DNA of 41,204 nucleotides from Pelomonas sp036401055 (GTDB lineage: Bacteria; Pseudomonadota; Gammaproteobacteria; Burkholderiales; Burkholderiaceae_C), in contig DASWWC010000226.1 in the NCBI GenBank assembly GCA_036401055.1, forward strand, positions 1-41,204, written 5' to 3'. Position numbers and translations under genes: made by a program. Below are positions 1 to 7,121 of this stretch, piece by piece (within the stretch, counting starts at the first letter, position 1; the number at the start of each line of letters is the position of its first letter). A model generated the notes under the pieces. It made no database searches and was not told where the DNA came from. It saw nothing but the letters and a program-made list of their open reading frames with translations.

Positions 1-836
1 AGCTGCTGCCGGTGACGCGGCCGGGGCAGTTGCCCGACGTTGCCCGCGAGGCCGTGCGGCGCGCGCAGGCGGTGGGCGGCATCGTGGTGGCGGCCGGCGG
101 CGACGGCACCATCAACGGCGTGGCACAGCAGGTGCTGGGCAGTGGCTGCCGCTTCGGCGTGCTGCCGCGCGGCACCTTCAACTACTTTGCACGCACCCAT
201 GGCATCCCCACCGGGCTGGACGGTGCGCTGCGTGTGCTGCTGCAAGAGCCGGCCGTCCCGGTGCAGGCCGGTCAGGCCAACGGACGCGTCTTTCTCGTCA
301 ACCTCAGCCTGGGTCTGTATGCGCAGGTGCTGGAGGATCGCGAGGGCTGGAAGCGTCAGTTCGGCCGCAGCCGGCTGGTGGCGCTGGCGGCGGGGATCAA
401 GACCCTGCTGCGCGGCCACCGCAGCCTGCGGCTGGACATCGAGCTGCCGCAGCGGCGCTGGTCGGCGCGCACGCCCACGCTGTTCGTGGGCAACAACGCG
501 CTGCAGATGGAGCAGGTGGGGCTGCCGCAGGCCGGCGCCATCGACGCGGGCCGGCTGGCCGGCGTGATGCTGAAGCCGCTGGGGCGCTGGTCGCTGCTGG
601 CCCTGCTGGCGCGGGGCGCCTTCGGCCAGCTGGGCGAGGCGGAGCAGGTCCAGCACTTCGCGTTCCGCCGCCTGACGGTCGGGGCCCGGGCGCTGGGCTC
701 GCCGCGCATCAAGGTGGCTGCGGACGGCGAAGTGCAGCGCATGCGGCTGCCGCTGTGCATCGAGGTGGCGCCGCAGCCGCTGCTGCTGATCCGGCCGCCG
801 GGGCTGGCGCCGGAGCGGCGCGAGGTGCAGCCGTGA
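1..836 (+). CDS. Diacylglycerol kinase family lipid kinase (5' end missing)
   Basis: The reading frame is open from base 3, so the true start lies before the window. The visible part carries the diacylglycerol/sphingosine kinase catalytic signature GGDGT in the context AAGGDGTINGVAQQVLG, followed by GVLPRGTFNYFAR, the usual GT.N.FAR segment of the YegS/BmrU family. A second conserved stretch, VAADGE, lies near the C terminus. Family members phosphorylate diacylglycerol or related lipids with ATP at the inner membrane face. About 278 residues remain; relatives are near 300, so only a short N-terminal piece should be missing. The stop codon overlaps the GTG start of the metallophosphoesterase, which suggests co-translation. 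The family is clear; the substrate cannot be told. Confidence 0.85.
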   Translation, partial: LLPVTRPGQLPDVAREAVRRAQAVGGIVVAAGGDGTINGVAQQVLGSGCRFGVLPRGTFNYFARTHGIPTGLDGALRVLLQEPAVPVQAGQANGRVFLVNLSLGLYAQVLEDREGWKRQFGRSRLVALAAGIKTLLRGHRSLRLDIELPQRRWSARTPTLFVGNNALQMEQVGLPQAGAIDAGRLAGVMLKPLGRWSLLALLARGAFGQLGEAEQVQHFAFRRLTVGARALGSPRIKVAADGEVQRMRLPLCIEVAPQPLLLIRPPGLAPERREVQP

Positions 837-1630
837 CGCGGGTGCTGCAGGTGTCCGACACGCACTTCGGCACGCAACGGGCGGTGGCGGTGGCGGCGCT
901 GCAGCAGCTGTGCGGCATGCTGCGGCCCGACCTGCTGCTGGTCACCGGCGACATCACGCAGCGCGCCCGGGCGAGCGAGTTCGCCGCGGCCCGCGCCTTC
1001 TTCGACGCGCTGGACGTGCCGGCGCGGCTCATCGTGCCGGGCAACCACGACATCCCGTTGTTCGACCTGTTCGCGCGTACCTTCGCCCCGCATGGTCGCC
1101 ACGTTCGGGCCTTTGGTGACGCGCTGGAGGGGGAGTTCGAGCGCGACGACCTGCTGCTCGTCGCGCTGAACACGACGCGGCGCTGGCGGCATGTGCAGGG
1201 CCAGGTGTCGGCGGCGCAGATCGCCCGCGTCGAGGCGCGCATGGCCGCGGCGCGGCCGGGGCAGTTGCGCCTGGTGGCCGTGCACCAGCCGGTGGCGGCC
1301 CTGCTGGACGAGGACGTCGGCAACCTGCTGCGCGGCCATGAGCAGGCGGTGCTGCGCTGGGCGGCGGCGGGCGTCGATGCGGTGGTGGGCGGCCACATCC
1401 ACCTGCCCTATGTGCTGCCGCTGCGGCAGCGCTGGCCGGACCTGCCCCGTGCCATGTGGGCCGTGCAGGCCGGCACCGCGCTGAGCCGGCGCCTGCGCGG
1501 CGGCATCGACAACTCGGTCAACCTCATCCGCTGCGGGCCGGCCGCCGCCGTGGAGCGCTGGGACCTGGACACGGCCGCGGGCTGCTTCCTGCGCGTCGGG
1601 GCGACGCCGATCGGCCCGCAGGCGCGCTGA
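833..1630 (+). CDS. Metallophosphoesterase (calcineurin-like)
   Basis: Predicted 265-residue cytosolic metallophosphoesterase. The ordered metal-binding motifs are present: QVSDTHFG (D.H), VTGDITQ (GD), VPGNHDIP (GNHD) and VGGHIHLP (GH.H). This is the class III cyclic-nucleotide phosphodiesterase-like set (CpdA/GpdQ relatives), acting on phosphomono- or diesters with a dinuclear metal centre. I chose the GTG at 833 because it overlaps the kinase stop (GTGA) and puts the D.H motif at the usual distance from the N terminus; the upstream ATG at 755 would add 26 low-complexity Ala/Gly residues. It is the second gene of a two-gene unit with the lipid kinase. Its stop lies inside the left arm of a 17-base inverted repeat. 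The substrate is unknown. Confidence 0.85.
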   Translation: MTRVLQVSDTHFGTQRAVAVAALQQLCGMLRPDLLLVTGDITQRARASEFAAARAFFDALDVPARLIVPGNHDIPLFDLFARTFAPHGRHVRAFGDALEGEFERDDLLLVALNTTRRWRHVQGQVSAAQIARVEARMAAARPGQLRLVAVHQPVAALLDEDVGNLLRGHEQAVLRWAAAGVDAVVGGHIHLPYVLPLRQRWPDLPRAMWAVQAGTALSRRLRGGIDNSVNLIRCGPAAAVERWDLDTAAGCFLRVGATPIGPQAR

Positions 1631-1673
1631 TCCGGCAGATCAATCAGCGCGCGGCGTTGATCTGCCGGATCAG
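1627..1673. terminator. 17-base perfect inverted repeat between convergent genes
   Basis: Arms 1627-1643 and 1657-1673 are exact reverse complements, with a 13-base GC-rich loop. The left arm includes the metallophosphoesterase stop; the right arm encodes the LIRQIN segment near the halogenase C terminus. Neither side has a T tract, so it may act as a bidirectional, T-less terminator or an mRNA 3'-end barrier rather than a classical intrinsic terminator. Confidence 0.6.
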
Positions 1674-3182
1674 TGCGGCGTGGCTGGGCAGGTCCACCAG
1701 CGCGCGGTCGGCGAAGCGCTGGATCTTGGCAAACAGCTTGCCGGCCTCGGCGGCCTGCGTGAAGTCGTCGCGCCCGGCGCTGAGGTCGGTGCGGAAGCCC
1801 ATGCCGTACAGGATGTACTGGTAGTTGAAGAAGGCGAAGGTCTCGGTGTCCAGCACGAAGTCGAAGCGGCTCGGCGGGCGCAGCTTCCACTGCTCCAGCA
1901 GCTCGGCCAGGCGCGCGGGAATGGTGGCCGGGTCGGCGTTGTCGCGCCAGAAGGGCTCGGGGCGCTGGCTCAAGGCATAGTGCAGCTTCAGGAAGTTGAC
2001 GATGTTGTCGAAGCGCATCGTCATCAGCTGGTTGAAGCGCCGTGCCGGCGCGTCCATCGGGCCGCTGTGCGGCAGCATCTCGGCGATCATGCCCACCGCC
2101 GCCTCGATGAGCACCAGGCCGGTGGACTCCAGCGGCTCCAGGAAGCCGGCCGACAGGCCCACGGCGACGCAGTTCTTCACCCACTGCTGCTCGCGGTAGC
2201 CGGGCGCGAAGGGGATGCTGCGCAGGGCCAGGTCCTCGTCACGGCTGGCGCCGCAATAGCGGCGCAGGATCTCTTCGGCACGCTCGTCGTCGATGTGGGT
2301 GCTGGAGTAGACGCAGCCGATGCCGCGCGCGCCGTTCAGGCCGATCTCCCACAGCCAGCCAGCCTCGTGCGCGGTGGCGATGGTGCAGCTCTCCATCGGC
2401 GTGTCGGGGCCCTCGAAGGGCAGCTTGCAGGCCAGCGCGCGGTCGGCGAACAGCTGGCCGCGCACCGACTTGAACGCGCTGCCCAGCGCCTCACCGATGA
2501 GTTCCGCGCGGAAGCCCGAGCAGTCGATGTAGAGGTCGGCCTGGAAGCGGCCGTGCTCGGCGGTATCGAGGTGGGCGATGGCGCCGGCCGCGTCGAGCTG
2601 GACGTGGTTCACCGTGCCCTGCACATGCGCCACGCCCAGCTGGCGCGCGCGGTCGGCCAGCAGGCGGGCGAGCTTGGCGGCGTCGAAGTGGTAGGCGTAG
2701 TTCAGCGGCGCGGCATAGGGTGCTTCGCCGGCGCGCTTCGGAGCACGCTGCGCATCGGCGACGCGCTGCTGCAGCGTCATGGCCTGCGCGAACGGCGGGC
2801 GCGTGGCCTCGTCCTGCAGCAGCCAGTAGGGCACGAGGTTGACGTCCTCGGCGTAGAACGGCGCTTCGAAGGGGTGGAAGAACTGCCCGGGCCCGCCGCT
2901 GCCGGGCGCATGCGCCCAGTCGACGAAGCGTATGCCCTGCTTCAGCGTCGCCGAGGTCTCGCGGATGAAGCGGGCCTCATCGATGCCCAGGAACTGCAGC
3001 GTGCTGCGGATGGTCGGGAAGGTGCCTTCGCCCACGCCCACGGTGCTGATCTCCGGCGACTCCAGCACGGTCACCTCCAGATGCGGCCGTTCGGCCAGGC
3101 GTAGCGCCTTGGCGAGGTAGGCGGCCGTCAGCCAGCCGGCCGTGCCGCCGCCGACGATGAGCAGGCGTCTCTTGTTCGTCAT
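1644..3182 (-). CDS. Flavin-dependent tryptophan-halogenase family protein
   Basis: A 512-residue member of the FADH2-dependent halogenase family (PrnA/RebH-like), which uses reduced flavin, O2 and halide to halogenate aromatic rings. The FAD-binding GGGTAGW lies at residues 11-17, followed by VGVGEGTFP. The catalytic lysine is K81 (in TLKQGIRF), and the catalytic glutamate-serine is E352-S353 (in LEPLESTG). The diagnostic WxWxIP motif appears as WLWEIG (276-281), with Gly for Pro. I chose the ATG at 3182 because FAD binding follows at once. No Shine-Dalgarno is evident, and a structured repeat ends 17 bases upstream. No flavin reductase or biosynthetic cluster is next to it, so substrate (free Trp, indole, peptide) is open. 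Confidence 0.85.
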   Translation of the reverse strand: MTNKRRLLIVGGGTAGWLTAAYLAKALRLAERPHLEVTVLESPEISTVGVGEGTFPTIRSTLQFLGIDEARFIRETSATLKQGIRFVDWAHAPGSGGPGQFFHPFEAPFYAEDVNLVPYWLLQDEATRPPFAQAMTLQQRVADAQRAPKRAGEAPYAAPLNYAYHFDAAKLARLLADRARQLGVAHVQGTVNHVQLDAAGAIAHLDTAEHGRFQADLYIDCSGFRAELIGEALGSAFKSVRGQLFADRALACKLPFEGPDTPMESCTIATAHEAGWLWEIGLNGARGIGCVYSSTHIDDERAEEILRRYCGASRDEDLALRSIPFAPGYREQQWVKNCVAVGLSAGFLEPLESTGLVLIEAAVGMIAEMLPHSGPMDAPARRFNQLMTMRFDNIVNFLKLHYALSQRPEPFWRDNADPATIPARLAELLEQWKLRPPSRFDFVLDTETFAFFNYQYILYGMGFRTDLSAGRDDFTQAAEAGKLFAKIQRFADRALVDLPSHAALIRQINAAR

Positions 3183-3199
3183 GTCTGCATTCCGTATTC

Positions 3200-3321
3200 G
3201 GGCCGAGCGCCGGGCCGCTCCCAAGCCGGCCCGCCAGGGCGATGTGCTTGCGGTTCAACGCCGCAAGCATCGCCGTCCCCTCGGGGGACCGGCCAAGGTA
3301 CGCCTTGGACGAGGGGCTTCA
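3200..3321 (-). repeat. Structured dispersed repeat, copy A
   Basis: Shares about 75-80 conserved positions with 21099-21238. On the minus strand it begins 3 bases after the toxin gene stop and ends 17 bases before the halogenase start. Hairpins on the plus strand: 7-bp CGGGCCG/CGGCCCG; GCTTGCGG/CCGCAAGC, extended by GCGAT/ATCGC across a GT bulge; GTCCCC/GGGGAC; and CCAAGG/CCTTGG. The last two hairpin sequences differ from copy B in their variable parts but keep pairing. It may be a terminator, a regulatory leader, or a REP-like mobile repeat. Confidence 0.7.
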
Positions 3322-3324
3322 TTT

Positions 3325-3822
3325 CTATGCTCTGACGTACAGGTTCTTGAGCCACTGCTGGCCGGACTGGGCGCCGTGGGCCCAGTCTTCGTCCTCGTCG
3401 CTGGGCTGGGCAATGTAGCCGGAGGGGTTCAGCAGCTTCACGCGGCCGGCGCGGAAGGCCGACACGCGGTGGGTCACGAAGGTCAGCCCGTGTTCCAGCG
3501 CGGTCGCGGCGAGCAGGCCGTCGCGGGTGTTGGCATAGGGCAGCTGCGCGCGGCGCCGCACGACGGCGGCGTCCACCGCCAGCACGCGGCCTTCGAAGGC
3601 CGGCATCACGCGGTTGTCGATCCAGTCCCGCACGACCAGGCCGGCCGCGCGCTCCTTGCGGCCGAGCCGGGCGGCGGCGCTCTCCAGCTCCAGCAGCGTC
3701 AGCGCCGAGATGAACAGCTTCTGCCGCGGCAGCGCGGCGGCCCAGGCGGCGAGACCCGCGTCGGCGTCGGCGGCCCTGGCCTTGCGAAGCTCCAGCACGA
3801 TGCCGGTGTCGAGCAAAAACAT
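3325..3822 (-). CDS. PIN-domain toxin (VapC/FitB-like ribonuclease)
   Basis: A 165-residue PIN-domain protein, the toxin half of a type II toxin-antitoxin pair; the family are Mg2+-dependent RNases that cut tRNA or other RNA. The N terminus is MFLLDTGIVLELRK with D5; LTLLELES supplies E45; NTRDGLLAATALEHGLTFVTH supplies D101. The fourth acidic site of the family, usually in a TRN..DF context, reads THRVSAF, so A122 replaces Asp. I chose the ATG at 3822, ten bases after the antitoxin stop, because it gives the canonical VapC/FitB start; longer starts add antisense-like sequence. The C terminus has a short acidic extension. Expression should be controlled with the antitoxin from the operator at 4099-4141. 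Confidence 0.85.
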   Translation of the reverse strand: MFLLDTGIVLELRKARAADADAGLAAWAAALPRQKLFISALTLLELESAAARLGRKERAAGLVVRDWIDNRVMPAFEGRVLAVDAAVVRRRAQLPYANTRDGLLAATALEHGLTFVTHRVSAFRAGRVKLLNPSGYIAQPSDEDEDWAHGAQSGQQWLKNLYVRA

Positions 3823-3832
3823 GGTGGCGTGC

Positions 3833-4084
3833 TCAGTCCAGGTTCTCGCGGTGATCCCACGCGCCGTCGGCTGCTGCATCGCTCGCATCGATGGCGATGG
3901 ACTCGGGCATGGCCAGCAGCTCCAGGATGCTTTCACCCTCGCCCGTCAGCCGGCGGTACTCGCCGATGCTGAGCAGCACGTGCGTGGGCTGGCCGCGGTC
4001 GGTGATCAGCACGGGCTCCACCAGCGCCGCACGCTTGGCGACGCTGACATCCCGGTTGAACTCACGGCTGGTGAGCAGCTTCAT
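3833..4084 (-). CDS. Phd/YefM-family antitoxin
   Basis: An 83-residue antitoxin, first gene of the toxin-antitoxin unit. The N-terminal half, MKLLTSREFNRDVSVAKRAA, followed by PVLITDRGQPTHVLLSIGEY, is the Phd/YefM DNA-binding fold pattern (the ITDRG.P..VL.S..EY signature). The acidic C-terminal part would wrap the PIN toxin. Antitoxins of this family repress their own promoter alone and more strongly with the toxin. Only 8 bases separate the candidate -10 box from the ATG and no Shine-Dalgarno is seen, so the mRNA may be leaderless or nearly so. Confidence 0.88.
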   Translation of the reverse strand: MKLLTSREFNRDVSVAKRAALVEPVLITDRGQPTHVLLSIGEYRRLTGEGESILELLAMPESIAIDASDAAADGAWDHRENLD

Positions 4085-4092
4085 GGCCGCGG

Positions 4093-4121
4093 ATCGTACC
4101 TACGTACCTGCCTGGTCGCAA
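4093..4121 (-). promoter_or_regulatory. Promoter of the toxin-antitoxin unit
   Basis: On the minus strand TTGCGA (4121-4116) and TACGAT (4098-4093) are separated by exactly 17 bases. Initiation 6-8 bases after the -10 would fall at or next to the antitoxin ATG at 4084. One operator arm lies inside the spacer. Confidence 0.55.
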
Positions 4122-4141
4122 ATTGGATGTAGGTACGTAGG
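4099..4141. promoter_or_regulatory. Operator inverted repeat for the antitoxin
   Basis: CCTACGTACCT (4099-4109) and AGGTACGTAGG (4131-4141) are perfect 11-base inverted arms 21 bases apart; each also contains the self-complementary TACGTA. The left arm lies between the -35 and -10 of the antitoxin promoter and the right arm just upstream of the -35, the expected layout for autorepression by a Phd/YefM protein. Confidence 0.7.
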
Positions 4142-4288
4142 CTCGAAACGGCGAGTTCCGATGGACTTCAAGAATTCAATCGGCACAGTGTGTTGCGAGA
4201 TTGGCAGCGCTTTCAGCAATCTCAGGAGACAACGTTGTACAGGACTGCCGCTGCGGCCTGGAGCGACGCCGAATAAAAGAGGAACGCG

Positions 4289-5650
4289 ATGGAAAACTTT
4301 GACCTGCTGGCCATGCTGGCCGACGTCTTCGCCAAGCACGGTGGCCCGGCCCCCGCGGTGGCGCAGACCTATTCCCCCACGGATTTCAGCGTGCACTTCT
4401 TCCTGCAGCTGGGGATCATCATCCTGGCCTGCCGCGTGGTGGGCTGGTTGGGCTCCAAGTTCCTGGCGCAACCCCAGGTGGTGGGCGAAATGATCGCGGG
4501 TGTCATCCTCGGCCCGTCGCTGTTCGGCCTGTTCATGCCCGACATCCAGGCGGCGATCTTCCCCAAGGAGATGAAGAACGTCCTGTACTGCGGCGCGCAG
4601 CTGGGCGTGGGCCTGTACATGTTCCTGGTCGGCACGACGCTGCGGCTGGACCATTTCGCCACCAAGGCCAAGAGCGCTATCGGCGTGTCCATCTCCGGCA
4701 TCGCCGCGCCCTTCTTCATCGCCTTCCTGATCACGCCGCTGTTGCTGCAGGTGCCGGGCCTGTTCGCCGAGGGCATCTCGGTGGCCAACGCCACGCTGTT
4801 CATGGGCGCCTGCATCGCGCTGACGGCCTTCCCCATGCTGGCCCGCATCATCAATGAGCGCGGCCTGGCCCACACCTCGCTGGGCACGCTGTCGCTGACG
4901 GCCGGCGCATTCGACGACGCGGTGTCCTGGTGCGTGCTGGCCCTGGTGCTGGCGGCCTTCGGCGGCGGCGCCGGCGTGGCCGTGCTGGCCATCGGCGGGG
5001 GGGTCATCTGGGCGGCCTTCGTGATGCTGTTCGGCCGCAAGATCCTGGCGCCGCTGGGCAAGCGGGTCGAGCGCGAAGGCCACATGAGCAACACGGTGCT
5101 GGGCATCACGCTGATCGCCTTCTGCACCTCGGCCTTCGTGATGGACGCCGTGGGCATCCACGCCATCTTCGGCGGGTTCATCCTGGGCGCCGTCATGCCG
5201 CGCGGCCTGTTCGCCGCCGAGCTGAAGAAGAAGGTCGAGCCCATCACCGTGCTGCTGCTGCTGCCGATGTTCTTCACCTATTCGGGCCTGAACACGCGCC
5301 TGGACATGATCAACTCCATGGAGCTGCTGCTGATCGCCGGCGGCGTGCTGGTGGCCTCGGTGTTGGCCAAGTTCGGCGCCTGCTACCTGGCCGCCCGTCT
5401 GGCCGGCGAGGACAACCGCACCGCTTTGGGCATCGGCGCGCTGATGAACTCGCGCGGCCTGATGGAGCTCATCATCATCAACATCGGTCTGCAGAAGGGC
5501 ATCATCGGCCCGGCGCTGTTCTCCATGCTGGTGCTGATGGCGGTGGTCACGACCATGATGGCCAGCCCGGTGTTCGAGTGGGTCTACGGCAGACGCGCCC
5601 GCGAGTCGGGCGAGCTGGGCGCCGTGCCCGGCAGCGCCAGCGTCGCCTGA
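4289..5650 (+). CDS. CPA2-family cation/proton antiporter
   Basis: A 453-residue polytopic inner-membrane protein of the monovalent cation:proton antiporter-2 family. After a hydrophilic N terminus, hydrophobic segments run almost without break from about residue 34 to 435. The conserved stretches QPQVVGEMIAGVILGPS and AFPMLARIINERG are characteristic. The core motif is AFDDAVSW, with two adjacent aspartates as in electrogenic NapA-type exchangers, rather than the QD pair of Kef channels. There is no C-terminal RCK/TrkA-N domain, so it is a short, ungated form. AAAGAGGAA lies just upstream of the ATG. The stretch 4142-4288 before it holds no recognisable gene; I see the palindrome ACAACGTTGT (4229-4238) there but no convincing promoter. 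Whether Na+ or K+ is exchanged cannot be told. Confidence 0.85.
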   Translation: MENFDLLAMLADVFAKHGGPAPAVAQTYSPTDFSVHFFLQLGIIILACRVVGWLGSKFLAQPQVVGEMIAGVILGPSLFGLFMPDIQAAIFPKEMKNVLYCGAQLGVGLYMFLVGTTLRLDHFATKAKSAIGVSISGIAAPFFIAFLITPLLLQVPGLFAEGISVANATLFMGACIALTAFPMLARIINERGLAHTSLGTLSLTAGAFDDAVSWCVLALVLAAFGGGAGVAVLAIGGGVIWAAFVMLFGRKILAPLGKRVEREGHMSNTVLGITLIAFCTSAFVMDAVGIHAIFGGFILGAVMPRGLFAAELKKKVEPITVLLLLPMFFTYSGLNTRLDMINSMELLLIAGGVLVASVLAKFGACYLAARLAGEDNRTALGIGALMNSRGLMELIIINIGLQKGIIGPALFSMLVLMAVVTTMMASPVFEWVYGRRARESGELGAVPGSASVA

Positions 5651-5703
5651 CGGTCAACCGAGTCTCTGCGCCGCCGCTGAGAGGTGTCGGTGGCGCCATT
5701 TGG

Positions 5704-5733
5704 GGGCAAGGCCGACGGCCTGCCCTCTTTTTT
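5704..5733 (+). terminator. Intrinsic terminator after the antiporter gene
   Basis: GGGCAAGGCC and GGCCTGCCC form a stem with one bulged A and a GAC loop, followed by CTCTTTTTT. It separates the antiporter from the HPP gene and makes an operon unlikely unless there is read-through. Confidence 0.75.
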
Positions 5734-5788
5734 ATGCGCGGGTCGGCCTGATCCTTGCTATGACCCGGAGACCCTGCAGAGGACTTCC

Positions 5789-6319
5789 ATGAGCGAGCTT
5801 GCTCCCGGCGTCGTGGCGCGCCCGCCCGCACCCGTCGCGCCAGCGCCCACCCAGGCCCCCGGCTTCACGCTGGCCCAGGGCGTCGTCGCCTGTGCGGGCG
5901 TGTTCACCATCATCGGTGTGCTGGCCTTCAGCTCGTTCAACCTGGGCGTGCTGTTGGCGCTGGGCTCGTTCGGGTCCACCGCGGTGATGGTGTTCACCTT
6001 TCCGGAGATCCATTTCGCGCAGCCGCGCAGCGTCATCGGCGGGCACTTCATCTGCACCGCGGTGGGCCTGGCGGCGCTGGCGCTGCTGGGGCCGTCCTGG
6101 TGGTCGCTGGCGACGGCCGCGGCCGTGTCGACGGCGCTGATGATGCTGACACGCACCATGCACCCGCCCGCCGGCTCCAACCCCATCATCGTGTTCCTGG
6201 TCGCACCCAAGTGGGGCTTTCTGTTCTTCCCGACGCTGGCCGGCGCACTGGTCATGGTCGGGGTGGCGGTGCTGTACCACCGTGCCTGCCGGCGGCCCTA
6301 CCCGGCCTACTGGCTCTGA
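5789..6319 (+). CDS. HPP family membrane protein
   Basis: A 176-residue integral membrane protein with about four or five hydrophobic segments after a Pro/Ala-rich cytosolic N terminus. The family name-giving motif is present as TMHPPAGSNP, together with FGSTAVMVF and PRSVIGGHF, which are typical of the HPP family. Members have been linked to nitrite transport in chloroplasts and cyanobacteria; the role in proteobacteria is unsettled, so I give no substrate. The ATG at 5789 is preceded by CAGAGGAC at a good distance. It follows the terminator of the antiporter gene and is convergent with the LytTR regulator, ten bases from its stop. Confidence 0.8.
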   Translation: MSELAPGVVARPPAPVAPAPTQAPGFTLAQGVVACAGVFTIIGVLAFSSFNLGVLLALGSFGSTAVMVFTFPEIHFAQPRSVIGGHFICTAVGLAALALLGPSWWSLATAAAVSTALMMLTRTMHPPAGSNPIIVFLVAPKWGFLFFPTLAGALVMVGVAVLYHRACRRPYPAYWL

Positions 6320-6329
6320 GCCGGCGTCC

Positions 6330-7121
6330 TCACTCGGCCTTGAACAGGTGCAGATAGGTGCGGCTGACCGGCAGCACCTCGCTGCGGTGCCGGAAATGCA
6401 GGTCGGCCTTCTCGTTGCTGCCGGGCTTCACATGGCTGACGGCGCCCAGGTTCACCACCACGGCCCGGTGCACCTGCTGGAACTGCGTCGGGTCCAGCTG
6501 CTCCAGCAGCGATTTCAGCGAGCTGCGCACCAGCGCCTCGTCCGGTCTGCCGCCGTCGCCGCGCCAGGCGACCAGCGTGTATTTCTCGTCCGAGCGCAGG
6601 TAGTCGATGTCCTCCACCGGGATGAGCCGCACCGCGCCGCCGACGGCTGCCCGCAGCCAGCGCAGCCGCTGCGGCGCTGCGTCGGCGCTGGTGCGCGCCA
6701 GCCGGTCGGTCAGCTGCGTCAGCAGCGCCTCGGTGGCGGCGCCGGGCTGGGCCTGGTGCAGCCGTTCGCGCAGCCGGGCCACGGTGTCGGCCAGCCGGGC
6801 CGCCAGCACCGGCTTGACGAGATAGTCCAGCGCGCCTTGTTCGAAGGCCTGCACGGCGTGGTGGTCGAAGGCGGTGATGAACACCACGTGCGCGCGGCGG
6901 GCGATGCGCTGCGCGACAGCGATGCCCGACAGGCCCGGCATGTGAACGTCCAGGAAACACACCGCCGGCCGCAGCGCCTCGAACTGCTCGACGGCCTCCA
7001 CGCCGTTGCGCGCCAGCGCCACCACGCGCAGCTCCGGCCACTGCGCGGCCAGCAGGCCCTGCAGCGCCTCGCGCAGCAGCGGTTCGTCGTCGGCGATCAG
7101 GGCCGTGGGGGCGGTCATCAT
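6330..7121 (-). CDS. LytTR-family response regulator
   Basis: A 263-residue response regulator of the LytR/AlgR class. The receiver domain occupies about residues 1-125, with the acidic pair DD in ALIADDEP, phosphoacceptor D58 (CFLDVHMPG) and K103 (DYLVKP). The C-terminal LytTR DNA-binding domain covers about 150-260 (RLIPVEDIDYLRSDEKYTLV, then HRAVVVNLGAVSHV). The start ATGATG overlaps the TGA of the sensor kinase, so translation is coupled; initiation at the second ATG (7118) is equally possible. Likely targets include the divergent TPR/membrane gene pair on the far side of the kinase, which is inference. I saw no clear LytTR direct repeat in the divergent region. Confidence 0.9.
   Translation of the reverse strand: MMTAPTALIADDEPLLREALQGLLAAQWPELRVVALARNGVEAVEQFEALRPAVCFLDVHMPGLSGIAVAQRIARRAHVVFITAFDHHAVQAFEQGALDYLVKPVLAARLADTVARLRERLHQAQPGAATEALLTQLTDRLARTSADAAPQRLRWLRAAVGGAVRLIPVEDIDYLRSDEKYTLVAWRGDGGRPDEALVRSSLKSLLEQLDPTQFQQVHRAVVVNLGAVSHVKPGSNEKADLHFRHRSEVLPVSRTYLHLFKAE

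Noticed and set aside
3891..4493. Plus-strand frame with ATG at 4161 (MDFKNSIG...) running into the antiporter gene
   Set aside because: It is out of frame with the antiporter, lacks a ribosome binding site, and its downstream part is an alternative reading of the antiporter gene.
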